Source: Anodontia alba (taxonomy: Eukaryota; Mollusca; Bivalvia; Lucinida; Lucinidae). Taken from it: a stretch of 64,000 nucleotides of DNA. The stretch is from the NCBI GenBank assembly GCA_964016985.1, contig OZ024830.1:18246191-18310190 (forward strand), in the 5' to 3' direction. Each line of letters begins with the position of its first letter. Position 1 is the stretch's first letter. A program made the translations under genes and the position numbers. Below the pieces are notes generated by a model. The model saw only the letters and a list, made by a program, of their open reading frames with translations. It was not told the DNA's origin and did no database searches. Shown here piece after piece: positions 29,816 through 41,400 of this stretch.

Positions 29816-30589
29816 ACCAATGTTATACCGGCGCCTGCGCGGGTCCTTTTCTTGTACTTTTAGATTACATGTACTGCACGGGCCTGTGGTTACAGGTAGA
29901 ATGTGTTACATAATATAGCTCGTGCTACCACGAGTCATTCATTGTATTGGTGGCAGTTATGCGACAAAACCCGTACTTTAACAGTTGACCGGTTTTAATC
30001 CTTAAAACGCTGAGCAAAGTTGTAGCAGACGATATTCCATTTCATTATAATCATTAATATTTTCAGAGAAAACAACGCTTGACATTTCATGTAAGTTGTG
30101 TGCTTGACAGACGATTCATATGGACTGTTAAGACTTATTTTCTCTGAAACCTACCCTCTGAAACTCATATATTACACCCAAATGAGGATTATACACTACC
30201 TGTTACCTGTCGGAGATTAACGACAATGCAGTTATTTCCCTTAGACCATTTGTCGATTTTGCACTTATGAGAATTATTTGGTTTCGAGATGCCATACATG
30301 TATCTCAAGCTATGTAAATCAGGACATTTTCACCATATAATATCGGGAATGCTGAAGAGTTTGGTTATCGAGCACAGTAAACCTTTCAATCCTGAGTTTG
30401 TTTCTGAAATACACGTTTCCATCTCTGCATTTGGACATTGCCATTGTTGTCAAAAGGGTTACAGTTGTAAATCCAGAACAGAATGGCAAACAGTGAAGAT
30501 CCCGATAAGACGGCTCGTAACGAGTCAGTTTTTGCCTTCATAAATGGAATAACTAAGACAGATTTATGCAGTAAAATGTTGCCAAAAGT

Positions 30590-30682
30590 AAGAAAAAAAA
30601 TAAATAAAAAAAAAAAAATAAAAAATAAAAAAAGTAAATAAATGAAAGAAAATAAAAATAATAATAATAAAAAAATAAAGCT
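30590..30682. repeat. A-rich low-complexity tract
   Basis: Runs of A broken by T and G within the end of repeat beta copy 3. The Phe/Leu-rich minus-strand frame through it is an artefact. Confidence 0.9.
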
Positions 30683-30699
30683 TGTTTGACACAGCAAGG

Positions 30700-30856
30700 T
30701 TATTTTCTCCCTCACTTGGTTCGTCCGAAAAAAAATATTGTCTTTCCTAACACTCTTAAGACTAGAATATGTATGGCTGATACAGAAACTTGTCTTAAGA
30801 GATAAGAAGATAAAACAAGAATGATATAGAAGTGTCGCTGTTCGCTACAGGTCGAC
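30700..30856 (-). repeat. Split direct repeat B2 of the YR element
   Basis: 157 bases from TTATTTTCTCCCTCACTTGG to CGCTACAGGTCGAC, nearly identical to 31,643-31,800 (a few differences, for example an A-run and CTTGTCTT against CTTGTTTT). Confidence 0.9.
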
Positions 30857-31642
30857 CTTTATTTCTTTAATAACCAGAACAAATTACCACATGCACTATG
30901 ACTAAACTACTAAAATATAATAAACATCTGTAAACAAATATTAAACTCCTTGTATATATTCTGCGGTTCTATTAACCTTAACTTTGAATGATAACAATTA
31001 CTTTATTTATTAAACTGTAAATGATTGTTCCGCGTATCTTAGTCATCTAAAGCTCAAAAGGGTAACAAAGTGTATTGATACCTAAAGCTCAAACGGGTAA
31101 CAAAGTGTATTAATACCTAAAACGTGTTTAGTTCGTTCACTCTGAAACCTGCTGGTAATTGAAATTACTGAAACTGAATTACTTACGAGATTATTAATAG
31201 CTTAACGAACAATACGTATTTACAATTTTTTCGAAGAGTTTCACTCTGAAAAAACTGAAGTAAAAATAGAGAGAACAACCAAATGTTCCCTATATGCAAC
31301 AATTCTGTGTAATTACTCAAAGAATAGCAGAAAATGACAAAGATCAAAAGAAACTGTAGATACTTGAAAAAACTCGTATCCGATCATTTTTTCGATCAGA
31401 AATTGTATGTACAAAGTATACCTGCAGCTCTTCTGTAGCGAAAGTAATCGACTGAAGACAAATAAAATGCTAAATCTTTAAATAACCCAAAATCTCGTGA
31501 TTTTCATGATTCTCTTTATTCTCAATAAACTCAGAAAGCATGGTGAAATGAAACATTGCGAGTTTCTTAAGACTGCATGACTAAATTAAATCTCTTTAAA
31601 CCAGATATATTACTTTGAAAGAGTGACCGAAAAGAAATGGAT
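30857..31642 (-). other. Putative A2 segment of the YR element
   Basis: 786 bases between the two B copies, without coding potential. It includes a small tandem duplication of CTCAAAAGGGTAACAAAGTG-type sequence at 31,050-31,118. In the family, A2 should match an A1 copy at the other end; none is present in the window. Confidence 0.55.
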
Positions 31643-31800
31643 TTATTTTCTCCCTCACTTGGTTCGTCCGAAAAATAAATATTGTCTTTCCTAACACTCT
31701 TAAGACTAGAATATGTATGGCTGATACAGAAACTTGTTTTAAGAGATAAGAAGATAAAACAAGAATGATATAGAAGTGTCGCTGTTCGCTACAGGTCGAC
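31643..31800 (-). repeat. Split direct repeat B1 of the YR element
   Basis: 158 bases, direct copy of B2, immediately downstream of the recombinase remnant in element orientation. Confidence 0.9.
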
Positions 31801-31848
31801 TGAAACAAAGAAGTGGAGAATTATGCAAATTGATAAAGTTAGACTGGA

Positions 31849-32280
31849 CTAAATTCCCAAATGCTTTGTTACTGATAAACGCTGTGAAAATTCGTTTTTG
31901 ATGTGTTTTTGATGTACCCGTCTTTTAGAACCTTCTAGAATAAGTTTAACCATTTTGGTTTCACACGGATTTGAAAGTAAAGAACAGCAATGTTTCCAAT
32001 TTATTGCATAGTAATACGACTCTAGCACAGCTGAACTGACTTTCTTTCCTACCAAATGACTAAGAAAAATGCGCAATGTGTTGGGTAAGGCGGGTAATGA
32101 TGTGAAACCGAATGTAGCACACCAATTGTCAAATTTTCGAAAATACTCTCGTATTTCTTGTTCGTAGAAGAAGCTTTAGCCTGTAGAACTATGTCCGGAA
32201 TCCTTTTTGCCGCAGTACCAAAGACCAAATGGTTATACATATTCTGACTGGTTGCCACGCTGAACTTTGAAAAGGACACT
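31849..32280 (-). pseudogene. Tyrosine recombinase N-terminal remnant
   Basis: Two minus-strand frames overlap by a frameshift near 32,060. The first has QAKASSTNKKYESIF and the second FLSHLVGKKVSSAVLESYYY, then LILEGSKRR. These segments match the SAM-like N-terminal core-binding domain of DIRS/Ngaro recombinases. The catalytic domain with its Arg-His-Arg-Tyr residues is absent: sequence passes into B1 within about 50 bases. The enzyme would circularise and integrate the cDNA; this copy cannot. Confidence 0.65.
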
Positions 32281-32541
32281 ACAAAACATATAAAATATAA
32301 CCGTTAATGAAATGATAAAGTCATGCGAACGTTGTAGGTAAAGACAGAATAATTTGAAATGTTTGTCAAGACTGCATACACAGTGCCTGTATCTAATAAT
32401 GCACAATAAAGCTGAAATAACATAAATTTTTAGACTATTCTGGATACGTATACACGTGCGTATGTGTGTGTGCGTGTGTGTGTTTTAAATCACACTGCAT
32501 AAAAAGAAAAAGAAAAATTGAATGTGAAAAAGTAATGTGGA

Positions 32542-32587
<46 letters not shown>

Positions 32588-32831
32588 TTTAAAAAACTAA
32601 ATGGGATTTAATACGATTTTAGCTTTTTCTATAGAACAAACAAATAGTTTGTTAATAGGTTTTTGAATCTTGCAATTTGACCTTTAAATAAAGAGCAAAA
32701 AGCTGAAAGACTGAACGGCAATGGCTGATCGGCTGTCCATAAGATAAAATAAAATGCAGGCTTGAAAAACATCATAATAGAGCAGTAGAAAATTGATTAT
32801 ATAAGTCGCAAAGATAATTAAATATAAATTA

Positions 32832-32870
<39 letters not shown>

Positions 32871-33385
32871 ATAAGGCACAGTAGAGGAACAAATACAACC
32901 AGCTTATACTGGATAATTTAACGAAATTTGAAGTATAATACAGAAAACATGAGCAAAATTAAGATAAGAACGTTGACTTATCGATACTTTGTAGAATATA
33001 AAGACATTTATTAAAAAAACGAAACGTGAATGCAATAATATTACGACCAGTTGAAAATAGTTACAAAAACTGTACATGTGTCAATGAGAAACAATTATGC
33101 TGTTCCCAAACTTTTTTTTTTTTTTTAATATTTCGACAATACAGTTGAAGTGAGAAACATAACAAGAATTCGTGTAAATGAATGCGAAAGACATATGCAT
33201 AGGTCATATGACGATCATATGGTTATTACAGAAATTCGTTGCTGTTTCTCTTTTTCCTTTTCTTTTTTTTTTTTATATATATATATTTTTTATATATATA
33301 TATGACAGAACTGCAGGTATTCTCTGTTCACAAAATAAATGGTTAGACAGGCTATAAGCCTATACATGATTCTGTATACGTAAGT

Positions 33386-33424
<39 letters not shown>

Positions 33425-33525
33425 TATATATATATATATATATGACAGAACTGCAGGTATTCTCTGTTCACAAAATAAATGGTTAGACAGGCTATAAGCC
33501 TATACATGATTCTGTATACGTAAGT

Positions 33526-33563
<38 letters not shown>

Positions 33564-33948
33564 ATAAATGGTTAGACAGGCTATAAGCCTAAACATGCTT
33601 TTATATACGTACGTCTTCCAGTCCCTCGAGACTTAGTACTCATCTTCTTGACAACTTTCACACGTAAACTGTACTTTTTTCTACAAATGCAGTTTCTAAG
33701 TTGCGAAAACGCATAACTGAATAAACTGTATGTCAGATCTTTAAATATTAACTGTTATGTACTAAACTTACTAATATAAAAAACTAGAATGCTGAAATAT
33801 TGAAATCGCGACAATCGTGTAAATTGATAAAGTTGACAGAAATCAGCCTAAAAATGGCCGAAAGAAACTAAACAGACGGAGTTTAATGCCGTGCGACAAT
33901 AAACACTGTTAATCGATTACCATAAACTTCCGTCTAATTTTGCGACAA
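32281..33948. repeat. Low-complexity and tandem repeats inside the YR element
   Basis: Contains T-runs at about 32,545-32,584, 32,837-32,869, 33,111-33,126, 33,388-33,421 and 33,525-33,558. A ~140 bp unit is tandemly repeated at about 33,283-33,630: (TA)n, GACAGAACTGCAGGTATTCT, AAATAAATGGTTAGACAGGC, TATAAGCC, then a T-run. It is present twice in full and once in part. No coding frame is credible. Confidence 0.75.
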
Positions 33949-34690
33949 CTACCTTAGTAGGAAAAAAAGTAGTAGCAAAAAGCTATTCTGCTGTGAACCC
34001 GCAGCAAAAAGGTTGGATGGATTTGAGTATTCTACTACTTCTGAAATGAATTTTTTATAAGTGCCTGTTTGAACATCTACCAGTGAAGGCCAGAAAAAAC
34101 TGCTCTCCCATTTTGGAACTGAATAAACTTTGACAAATTTTCCAGCCAAAAACTGACTAAACGCAACAAGAGCGAACTGTAAAGCCTTGAGTTCTCTGTA
34201 AGTTGAGCTCTGCAACTTATCGTGCTGATTAAACATGCAGTGAGCGACCTGATTTTTAGAATGTAACAAAACACCGGCGCCAGCAAAACTACTGGCGTCG
34301 GTAAACAGAACGCGTTCCGGAGACCGCCAAAATGGAGACAAAACCCTGCATGGCAAGGTTCCTAAATGTTTTAACCAAAATTCTAACTCTTCACAGGCGA
34401 GCTCAGACAACTTTATGTTAGAATCCCAGGTCGTTTTGCTTTCTATAGCACTATAAAGATTCATGGACATAATTTGAGTAATATTACCGAGAACAAAAGA
34501 TAGAGAAATCAATTTACCGGTGATCTTAGCAATAGATCTGACGGGAATTTGTTGTTTCTTAAAAAGAGCATCTTGAATAAGCTCTTTTATGATAAGAATT
34601 TTCCGTTCTGGAATTGTTATAATCCCTTTTTCAGAATTCCAAAGGTAACCTAACCATTCTAATTCAAAACACGGATCCCAGATACTTGTC
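33949..34690 (-). pseudogene. DIRS-type RT thumb and RNase H
   Basis: A continuous minus-strand frame begins at the satellite border. It reads FELEWLGYLWNSEKG and ITGKLISLSFVLGNI (RT thumb/connection of DIRS-type elements). RNase H follows with VLFTDASSFAGAGV (catalytic Asp), SSTYRELKALQFAL (Glu) and further downstream sequence. The second half after KVYS degenerates: the expected TDN-type motif is not readable. The catalytic RT palm is missing beyond 34,690. Assignment rests on the RNase H pattern (WLKHL, TDASS, STYRELKAL), characteristic of DIRS-order elements. Confidence 0.7.
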
Positions 34691-34691
34691 A

Positions 34692-36313
34692 GAATTTACA
34701 GATATTTGTCAGAAAATTCGGACTGTGCGTAAGTAAGTTATTAAGTGTCAAATATAAGCAAATATCAACATTCATGGGCCATAACTCGAAAAAGGGGCGA
34801 TAAGAAATTTTGGGCACTTGGCCCCAGGGAGTCATTGGTCCAGACCTTTCGTCTGGCACCAGTTTCATCCCGATCGGTGATGGTCACATTAGGCTCAAAC
34901 TTGCAGTCCAAAGTTGGTAGGGAATGTCTGAAACTTTGACCCCGAATAACTCGTCTGTTTTACATCCGATTAAGCTGAAATTTGGAACGTTTGTAGAGCC
35001 CATCCATACAAACATGACTGCTTAATCCGGGGTGCGGTCAATGGAATAGCACGTGCACTACAGGGCGCCAAAATTTCAATAAATAAATATTTTTACGCCT
35101 ACAGCAGACAAAGGAAAGCACTCTCGGTGCTGCAAATTTGTGCGCATGCGCAGATAATTAATGTCTACATTCGTAGGGGTAGTCAAGGAACTCGAAGCAA
35201 AGCGTCCTGCTGAAAATGAGTCCTCAAATTTGCATTGCACCCTATGGGATTTTGGGCGGGAAACCGTAAAAACCTAATAACTCCATCAGTTCGCAACAGA
35301 CAGGCGCGCTTTTTAAAGGGTTTATAGGTCTTAGGGAGATACATTTCCGTGCCAAATTGTATAGCGCTGCATGCAGTAGAAGCAAAGGACTGGAAATGCG
35401 TCCCTAGGTCTCGCCTGCTGAACAAAGAGATTAAAAGTCACTAAAGGTGACCTTCACCGATCGAGCTGAAACTAACATCAAACATTGTCCTAGTACCATA
35501 GTACATAAAACAATATTTGTCAGAAAATTCGGACTACGTGTTAGTAAGTTATTAGGGGTCAAACATTAGCAAATATCAAATTTCAGGGGCCATCAATCGA
35601 AACAATTGGCGATAAGAAATTTTGGGCACTTGGCCTCAGGGAGTCATTGGTCCAGACCTTTCGTCTGGCACCAGTTTCATCCCGATCGGTGAAGGTCACA
35701 TTAGGCTCAAACTTGAAGTCCAAAGTTGGTAGGGAATGTCTGAAATTTTGACCCCGAATAACTCGTCTGTTCTTCATCCGATTAAGCTGAAATTTGGAAC
35801 GTTTGTAGAGCCCATCCATACAAACATGTCTGCACAATCCTGGATGCGGTCAATGGAACAGCACGTGCACTATAGGGCGCCAAAAATTCAATAAATAAAC
35901 CTTTTTAAGCCTACAGCAGCCAAAGGAAAGCACTCTCGGGGATTCAAATTTATGCGCATGCGCAGATCATTAATGTCTACAAATCTAGAGGGTAGTCAAG
36001 GGACTCGAGGCAAGGCGTCCTGCTGAAAATGGGTCCTCAAATTTGCATTGCACCCTATGGGATTTTGGGCTGGAAACCGTAAAAACCCTAATAACTCCAT
36101 CAGTTCGAAACAGACAGGCGCGGTTTTTATAGGTTTTATAGGACTCAGGGGGTACAATTCCGTGCAAAATTGTATGACGCTGCATGCAGTAGAAGCAAAA
36201 GTATAAGGACTGGAAATGCGTCCATTCCCCGCCAGCAGAACAGAGAAATTAAAAGTCACTAAAGATGACCTCCACCGATCGAGCTGAAACTAGCACCAAA
36301 CATTGTCCTAGTA
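34692..36313. repeat. Satellite array S, left block (two units, ~811 bp)
   Basis: Two units, anchored by GCCATAACTCG-type sequence at 34,778 and 35,589. Each has GGCCCCAGGGAGTCATTGGT, CAGTTTCATCCCGATCGG, AATAACTCGTCTGTTTT, TATGCGCATGCGCAG and TTTTGGGCGGGAAACCGTAA. The block is interrupted at GTCCTAGTA by the retroviral-like insertion, and the array resumes at 56,112. All ORFs in it, on both strands, are repeat artefacts. Confidence 0.95.
36308..36313. other. Target-site duplication, left copy (CTAGTA)
   Basis: The satellite reads GTCCTAGTACCATAGTAC when uninterrupted. CTAGTA is present at 36,308-36,313 before the first LTR and again at 56,112-56,117 after the last, so both ends of the tandem pair derive from a single integration site. 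The exact length (4-6 bp) is ambiguous because of the adjoining bases. Confidence 0.8.
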
Positions 36314-37317
36314 TAACATAGTCAGGGTCTACACAGGGTGTGTAGTATAATCAGGATCTACCCAGGTTGTTTGTATGACTAAAACGATGTTGATGGGTCA
36401 TAAAGTAAATGAGATAGATATGATCTAAAGATTGTTGAGAGGTCGTAATGACTGTATGAATCTTTTACAGTTATTCTGAGTCGATTTTATGTTGCAGAAA
36501 TATTAAATTTATTTTACAGTTAAAATGTTAAAATATACTCAGAGGCATCCTATATACATTAATGTTTTGGTTGGACACCATTCAAATCATTTGTTTAAAG
36601 GTTAAGCCCACTTGTTGATGTTGGACTCTGTGCAAAACACTTGTTGACATATTAGAATATTTGATGACTGTTGCAACAGGTGCCGCCTGCATGTGAATTA
36701 CATGTAGAAAACGTACTGGTTAGTAGACCTGGAGACTGCTGCATTAATATGTATAAAAGTAAGAAATATTGCAAATAAAATGGTAATTGAATAGTATTTT
36801 GGAAACTATTTTTTAAGCAGAACAGTTATAAAATGCTTTACAAGTAAATCTGTTTGGTCTGAATTATAGATGTATAAATCATGTAGAGTTCTGCTTATTT
36901 CAGCAGCATTCTGTTGGTTATTAACCCTAGTGCAATCCTTTCGTAATATTGCGAAATAGCCTCGATGATTGTCAGGAGACCTTTAACAATAACTGTATAG
37001 TTTAATGTTATGTACAAACAACCATGGAAAACAAAATGTTAGGAATGCCCCAGGAGAGTATATATAGTCTAGGTTTGATCATGTCAAGCGCAAATTGCCA
37101 TAGTTAGAACACAACGCGAATGGAAATGTTTTAGGCAGTGTCTCTCTCTGGTGCGGCTGAGTAAGGCCAGAGTGGAGATTACTGATCAAATTTATTTAGT
37201 TTTGAAAACTTGAAATAAAACAAGAAAAGATGAAAACTTTTTAGTGACTTTATTTTTCTGTTAGAGAAAGCGGAAACACTATACGATTACAGCAATAGAC
37301 GACCTTGTTACGTGACA
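36314..37317 (+). repeat. LTR-1 (5' LTR of element 1)
   Basis: About 1,004 bases from TAACATAGTCAGGGTCTACA to TTGTTACGTGACA. A TATA box is visible at 37,059-37,064 in GAGAGTATATATAG, and a polyadenylation signal AATAAA at 37,214-37,219. These mark U3/R/U5 in the normal order. It differs from LTR-2 at about ten positions, for example GCCGCC against GCCACC and ATTTTTTAAG against ATTGTTTAAG. Confidence 0.9.
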
Positions 37318-37330
37318 AGGCCTGTCGTTT

Positions 37331-37348
37331 TGGTGCCGCGACGCCGGA
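37331..37348 (+). promoter_or_regulatory. Primer-binding site of element 1
   Basis: TGGTGCCGCGACGCCGGA starts with the TGG complementary to a tRNA CCA end. It lies 13 bases after the minimal LTR end, somewhat farther than usual. The priming tRNA was not identified. The same site is at 47,126-47,143 for element 2. Confidence 0.65.
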
Positions 37349-37382
37349 TCTGGAAAAAAGGGAACTGACGTTGAAGAATAAG

Positions 37383-37423
37383 ATGGAGCGACAACAAAGC
37401 ATTACTGCTTCACCAGGCAAGGT
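37383..37423 (+). promoter_or_regulatory. Leader mini-frame and candidate splice donor, element 1
   Basis: A 13-codon frame starting at ATG 37,383 ends at a donor-like GCAAG|GTAGGC (junction 37,421/37,422). The candidate acceptor is immediately before the env ATG at 42,202. The equivalent site in element 2 is at 47,216/47,217. A spliced subgenomic env mRNA is established for errantiviruses and retroviruses; here it is predicted only. Confidence 0.5.
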
Positions 37424-37584
37424 AGGCCTTTCATTATTTGTATCTATGTTTTGTATGTTAGCTCACTCTTACTAATTATGTTTAGTCAATGATTAAATAA
37501 ATTAAAATAAAATTAATTAAGATTAAATTTTAAATGATTAAATAAATTAAAATAAAATTAATTAAGATTAAATTTTAAAAGAAC

Positions 37585-38416
37585 ATGACAGACTTACAAG
37601 ACGTCGCGCAGGTTTTCACTAATTTAACTTTAGAGTTATCAAATGTCTCTAATGTTTTAACGGCACAGGGAATCTCAAGTGTTGTGATTAAGTTTGATGG
37701 AAACCCTAAAAACTATAGGGAGTGGATAAAGTCTATTGAAAAATATGCGACTTTAATTAATGTACCCGAAGCCAGAAAGAAGTTGATTGCATACCAATCA
37801 TCAGGGGGTGCAGTCAGTGGCTTCATACATAGGTATATGCAAGCTAATCCTGCAAATACCTGGGGGGCAATTGAAAGAACAACTTGCTGTTAGGTTTTCT
37901 GACGTTACAGATCCGCAGATGGCTCTTTCTATGTTAAGATCGGTTAAACAAAAACAGGGCGAAAACATTCAGGTATACGCCGAAAGGATCTTATCATTGG
38001 CGGAAGTTGCCTTTGGTAATGGAGGTGACGCCGTGGAAAGACAATTAATAGACATTTTCGTAGACGGTCTATTGATTGACCAATTAAACTTAAAAATTTT
38101 AAGGGATCAACCCAATACATTACAGGGTGCAATAGCTATTTGCACAAACGAACAAAATCTTAGAGCAAGGGTCAGCATGTCACATAACAAAATGCATGAA
38201 CCTATGGAAGTTGACCACTTCAGAGGTCAACATTATAGAAATCCTCCTCGTCCAGGACATAGGGTTAATGAGACGAGAAAAATCAAATGCTGGAATTGTG
38301 GTGAGGAAGGTCACATTTCCAGGGATTGTAAGGTTGAAAGATCGAATAAAGCAGCAATGGGTCATGGTAGGAGCCGTGTAAATGAGGGCAAGAGACCAGG
38401 CCACCAGGAAAACTAA
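37585..38416 (+). pseudogene. gag: gag of element 1, frameshifted
   Basis: Structural capsid/nucleocapsid precursor. It starts at ATG 37,585 (MTDLQDVAQVF), preceded by a 45 bp tandem duplication of AT-rich leader. The capsid-like region reads YREWIKSIEKYA and LIAYQSSGGAV. A single extra G in the G-run at 37,862-37,867 (six G; element 2 has five) shifts the frame after NTWG. The second part continues in another frame to TAA 38,414-38,416, with the zinc knuckle CWNCGEEGHISRDC near the C-terminus. Element 2 has the open counterpart. Confidence 0.9.
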
Positions 38417-41400
38417 AATCATCTGTACAAGGTGAGGTCGATGTAAAGAGTGATAAGTCTACAACACAAAATTTTAGGATAAATATTTCGGGCAATCCAA
38501 ATTCTTGTATAATTAGAATTAGTAAACAAAAGTATAGGAATCTTGTTGACACAGGAGCAGAGTGTTCATTAAAGCACCGCAGGGTATATGATCAATTAAA
38601 GAACAAGCCTAAGTTGCAAAATAAAAAGGTTTGTTTGCAGTCAGCAAATGGGACTGAGTTGCAATGTGATGGGTGTATTACTGTGCAGTTCTGTATCGGT
38701 GGAACCGATATGTCACAGGATTTTTATGTGATTAGAGATTTGAATAGAAATCTAATTTTAGGTTTGGATTGGCTAAAACAAAACAATGTCAGAATGTATT
38801 TTGATTTGAAATGTCTTAGGATAAATGGAAAAACTTATGTTAATTTAGAAGAAGATATTCACATAGCTTCAACAGTAAGAATGAAAACAACATGTCTTAT
38901 TCAACCTCAAACAGCAAAAATATGTTACGGTAAAGTTAGAGAAAATCCTGATTTGCTAGTTGATCAAAATTATGAAATTACTCAAATAGATAGAGGATTT
39001 ATTGTAAATCAACCAGGCTTGCAAATCATTAATACTGTTTCAACATTAAATAGGGATAAATCTCTGCCTCTCCTAATTGTTAATAATACAAATAAATTTA
39101 TAAGAATTTATAGACATGGTCTATTAGCTAGAATTTCAGTTCTTATGGGAGATAACTTGTTAAATGTAAATTCAGTTATGCAAAATAATAAAAATGACAC
39201 TCATTTAAATTTGAAAGACTTGGATGTATCAAAGGAATACAGACCAAAAATAGAAAAATTGATATTGCAAAATAAAGACTTATTTGCCAATAAAGACTCT
39301 GAGTTAGGTCATACTGACACAGTTCAAATGCAAATTGATACAGGAAATAGTAATCCTATTAAAATGAGACCTTACAGAACGCCAATTAAAAATAGGGAAG
39401 TCGTCGACAAGGCGATAGATGAAATGTTAGACGCTGATGTTATCAGAAGGTCTAGATCACCTTGGTCTTTCCCCGTAGTAATTGTTGATAAAAAAGATGG
39501 TAGCAAAAGGTTTTGCGTAGATTTTAGGAAATTAAATCAGATCACAAAGAAAAATTCATACCCTCTACCATTAATAGATGATATTTGGCACTTTTAGGAA
39601 AAGCAAAGTATTTCACTTCGCTAGACTTGAAAAGTGGATACTGGCAGGTTGCCATGAATGAAAAAGATAAAGAAAAAACAGCCTTTACATGTCACAAAGG
39701 GTTATTTGAATTCAATGTCATGCCCTTTGGCCTTTTTAACGCTCCTGCAGTATTTCAGGAATTGATGTCTATTGTTTTACAAGGTTGTAATGCTTTTGCG
39801 ACAGCTTATCTAGATGATATCTTGGTATTCAGCTCAACTTTGGAAGATCATCTGGAGCACTTAAGTATAATCTTTGGGAAACTAAGGCAACATAGATTAA
39901 AATTAAAATTAAAGAAATGTAGTTTTCTTAAGATGGAAACACATTATCTAGGCTTTGTTATTAATGACTTTGGAATTAAGCCAGATCAATTAAAGGTGGA
40001 AGCAATTAGAACTTTACCTGTTCCAACTTGTGTAAGAGAAGTTAGATCTTTTATTGGTATGTGTTCTTACTATAGACGATTTATTCTAAATTTTTCACAG
40101 ATAGCAGAACCAATCATAGCTTTGACTAGGAAGTATGCTCATTTTAAATGGACAGAGCAACATCAAAAAGCTTTTGAATTTTTGAAAGACAGCTTAACGG
40201 TTGTACCATTTTTGGTATATCCTGACACAAATAAACCTTATGTTTTGTACACAGATGCAAGTGATACTTGTATAGGAGCATGCCTTACTCAAGAACATGA
40301 TGGTGATGAAAAACCCATTTATTATTTGTCACACAAGTTAAGTAAATCTCAGTGTAAATGGTCTGTGGTAGAAAAAGAAGCATATGCCATTCATTTTTCG
40401 CTTCAGAAATTAGATTACTATTTGCATAATACTCAGTTTATAATTAGAACAGATCATAAACCCTTAAAATACCTTCTGGAATCTCCTATGCAAAATAAAA
40501 AGATTCAATTATGGACATTAAGTATGTCTGGGTATAATTGTACTATAGAATATATAGCAGGTAAGACAAATACTTGTGCAGATTTATTGTCAAGACATCC
40601 AAATAATGTCAGTGAAAAGGCAGATTTAGAACTTCACACTTATGAGGAAACTGGAGAACAAAATACACTTGATATCAAAGACAATTTGTTTGAAATGAAT
40701 GTCCTTGATTCAAATCAGTTTGACCCAAGAACCTTCGCAAGCTGTGATTTGCCAGTGGATGAGTCGTTTGAAAAATGCGATTTGGCAGATTTTGTGAAGG
40801 GAGGTTTTGACATGAAACTTGAGCAAACTAAGGATGACACTATTACAGAAATTAGGTCAATGATTTTGAATGGTAATGAGAACAAAGACGTTCAGAAACA
40901 TTATCTTTTGGTGGATGGGTTAGTATATTACTTTTCCAATGTTAACAATGATCCATGTTTGCGACTTTTTGTCCCAAAACATCTTAGAACTTTTGTTGTT
41001 AATCAGTACCATGATTTGAATGGTCACATGGGTGTTCAAAAGACCTTTGATTCTATTCGTTGAAAGTATTTTTGGCCAAATCTATTTAAAGAATTAAACA
41101 CATATGTAACTGGATGTACAGTTTGTCAAACAAGATCTTTGCAAAATGTAAGACAGCCTTTGCAAGAAACAGATATACCTCCTTACTCAATGACAAAAGT
41201 AAGTGTTAATCTTTCGGGATCATATCCAGCATCTTTGTCTGGGAACAAATATATGATGCACAAAATTGCTTTGCAAGAACAACACAAATCTTTCGTAGCA
41301 GTAAGAAATAATTTAAAATCAGCTAAGAAAAGACAAGCAAAATATGCCGATAAGGGTACTAAAAATGTCGAGTTTGAGATAGGTGATCCAGTTTATTATA

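Larger units (their letters stand above)
28617..30699. repeat. Repeat alpha-beta, copy 3, split by a LINE 3' end
   Basis: Alpha (28,617 to about 28,940) is interrupted and resumes at about 29,820 with TTATACCGGCGCCTGCGCGG, in register with copy 2. Beta (29,955-30,699) is longer than in copy 2 and parallels 26,046-26,705. It ends at GACACAGCAAGG, where the tyrosine-recombinase element begins. An 84-codon frame at 30,289-30,543 is not preserved in the other copy. Confidence 0.8.
30700..34690 (-). mobile_element. Tyrosine-recombinase (DIRS/Ngaro/PAT-like) retrotransposon, degraded
   Basis: On the minus strand the order is RT thumb and RNase H (34,690-33,949), a gap filled with low-complexity DNA, the N-terminal part of a tyrosine recombinase (32,280-31,849), then terminal repeat B1 (31,800-31,643), segment A2 (31,642-30,857) and repeat B2 (30,856-30,700). 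The B1-A2-B2 layout after the recombinase is the 3' signature of YR retrotransposons with split direct repeats. The A1 end and most of the RT are missing; the element meets satellite DNA at about 34,690. It is inserted in repeat beta copy 3. Confidence 0.75.

Noticed and set aside
30289..30543. 84-codon frame in repeat beta with cysteine pairs
   Set aside because: The matching segment in repeat beta copy 1 (26,390-26,640) carries stops, and no start or splice context supports it. A remnant of an unknown transposon protein cannot be excluded.
37944..38552. Minus-strand frames opposite gag (and at 47,508-48,346)
   Set aside because: They are antisense shadows of the gag and pol frames and repeat in both elements for that reason.
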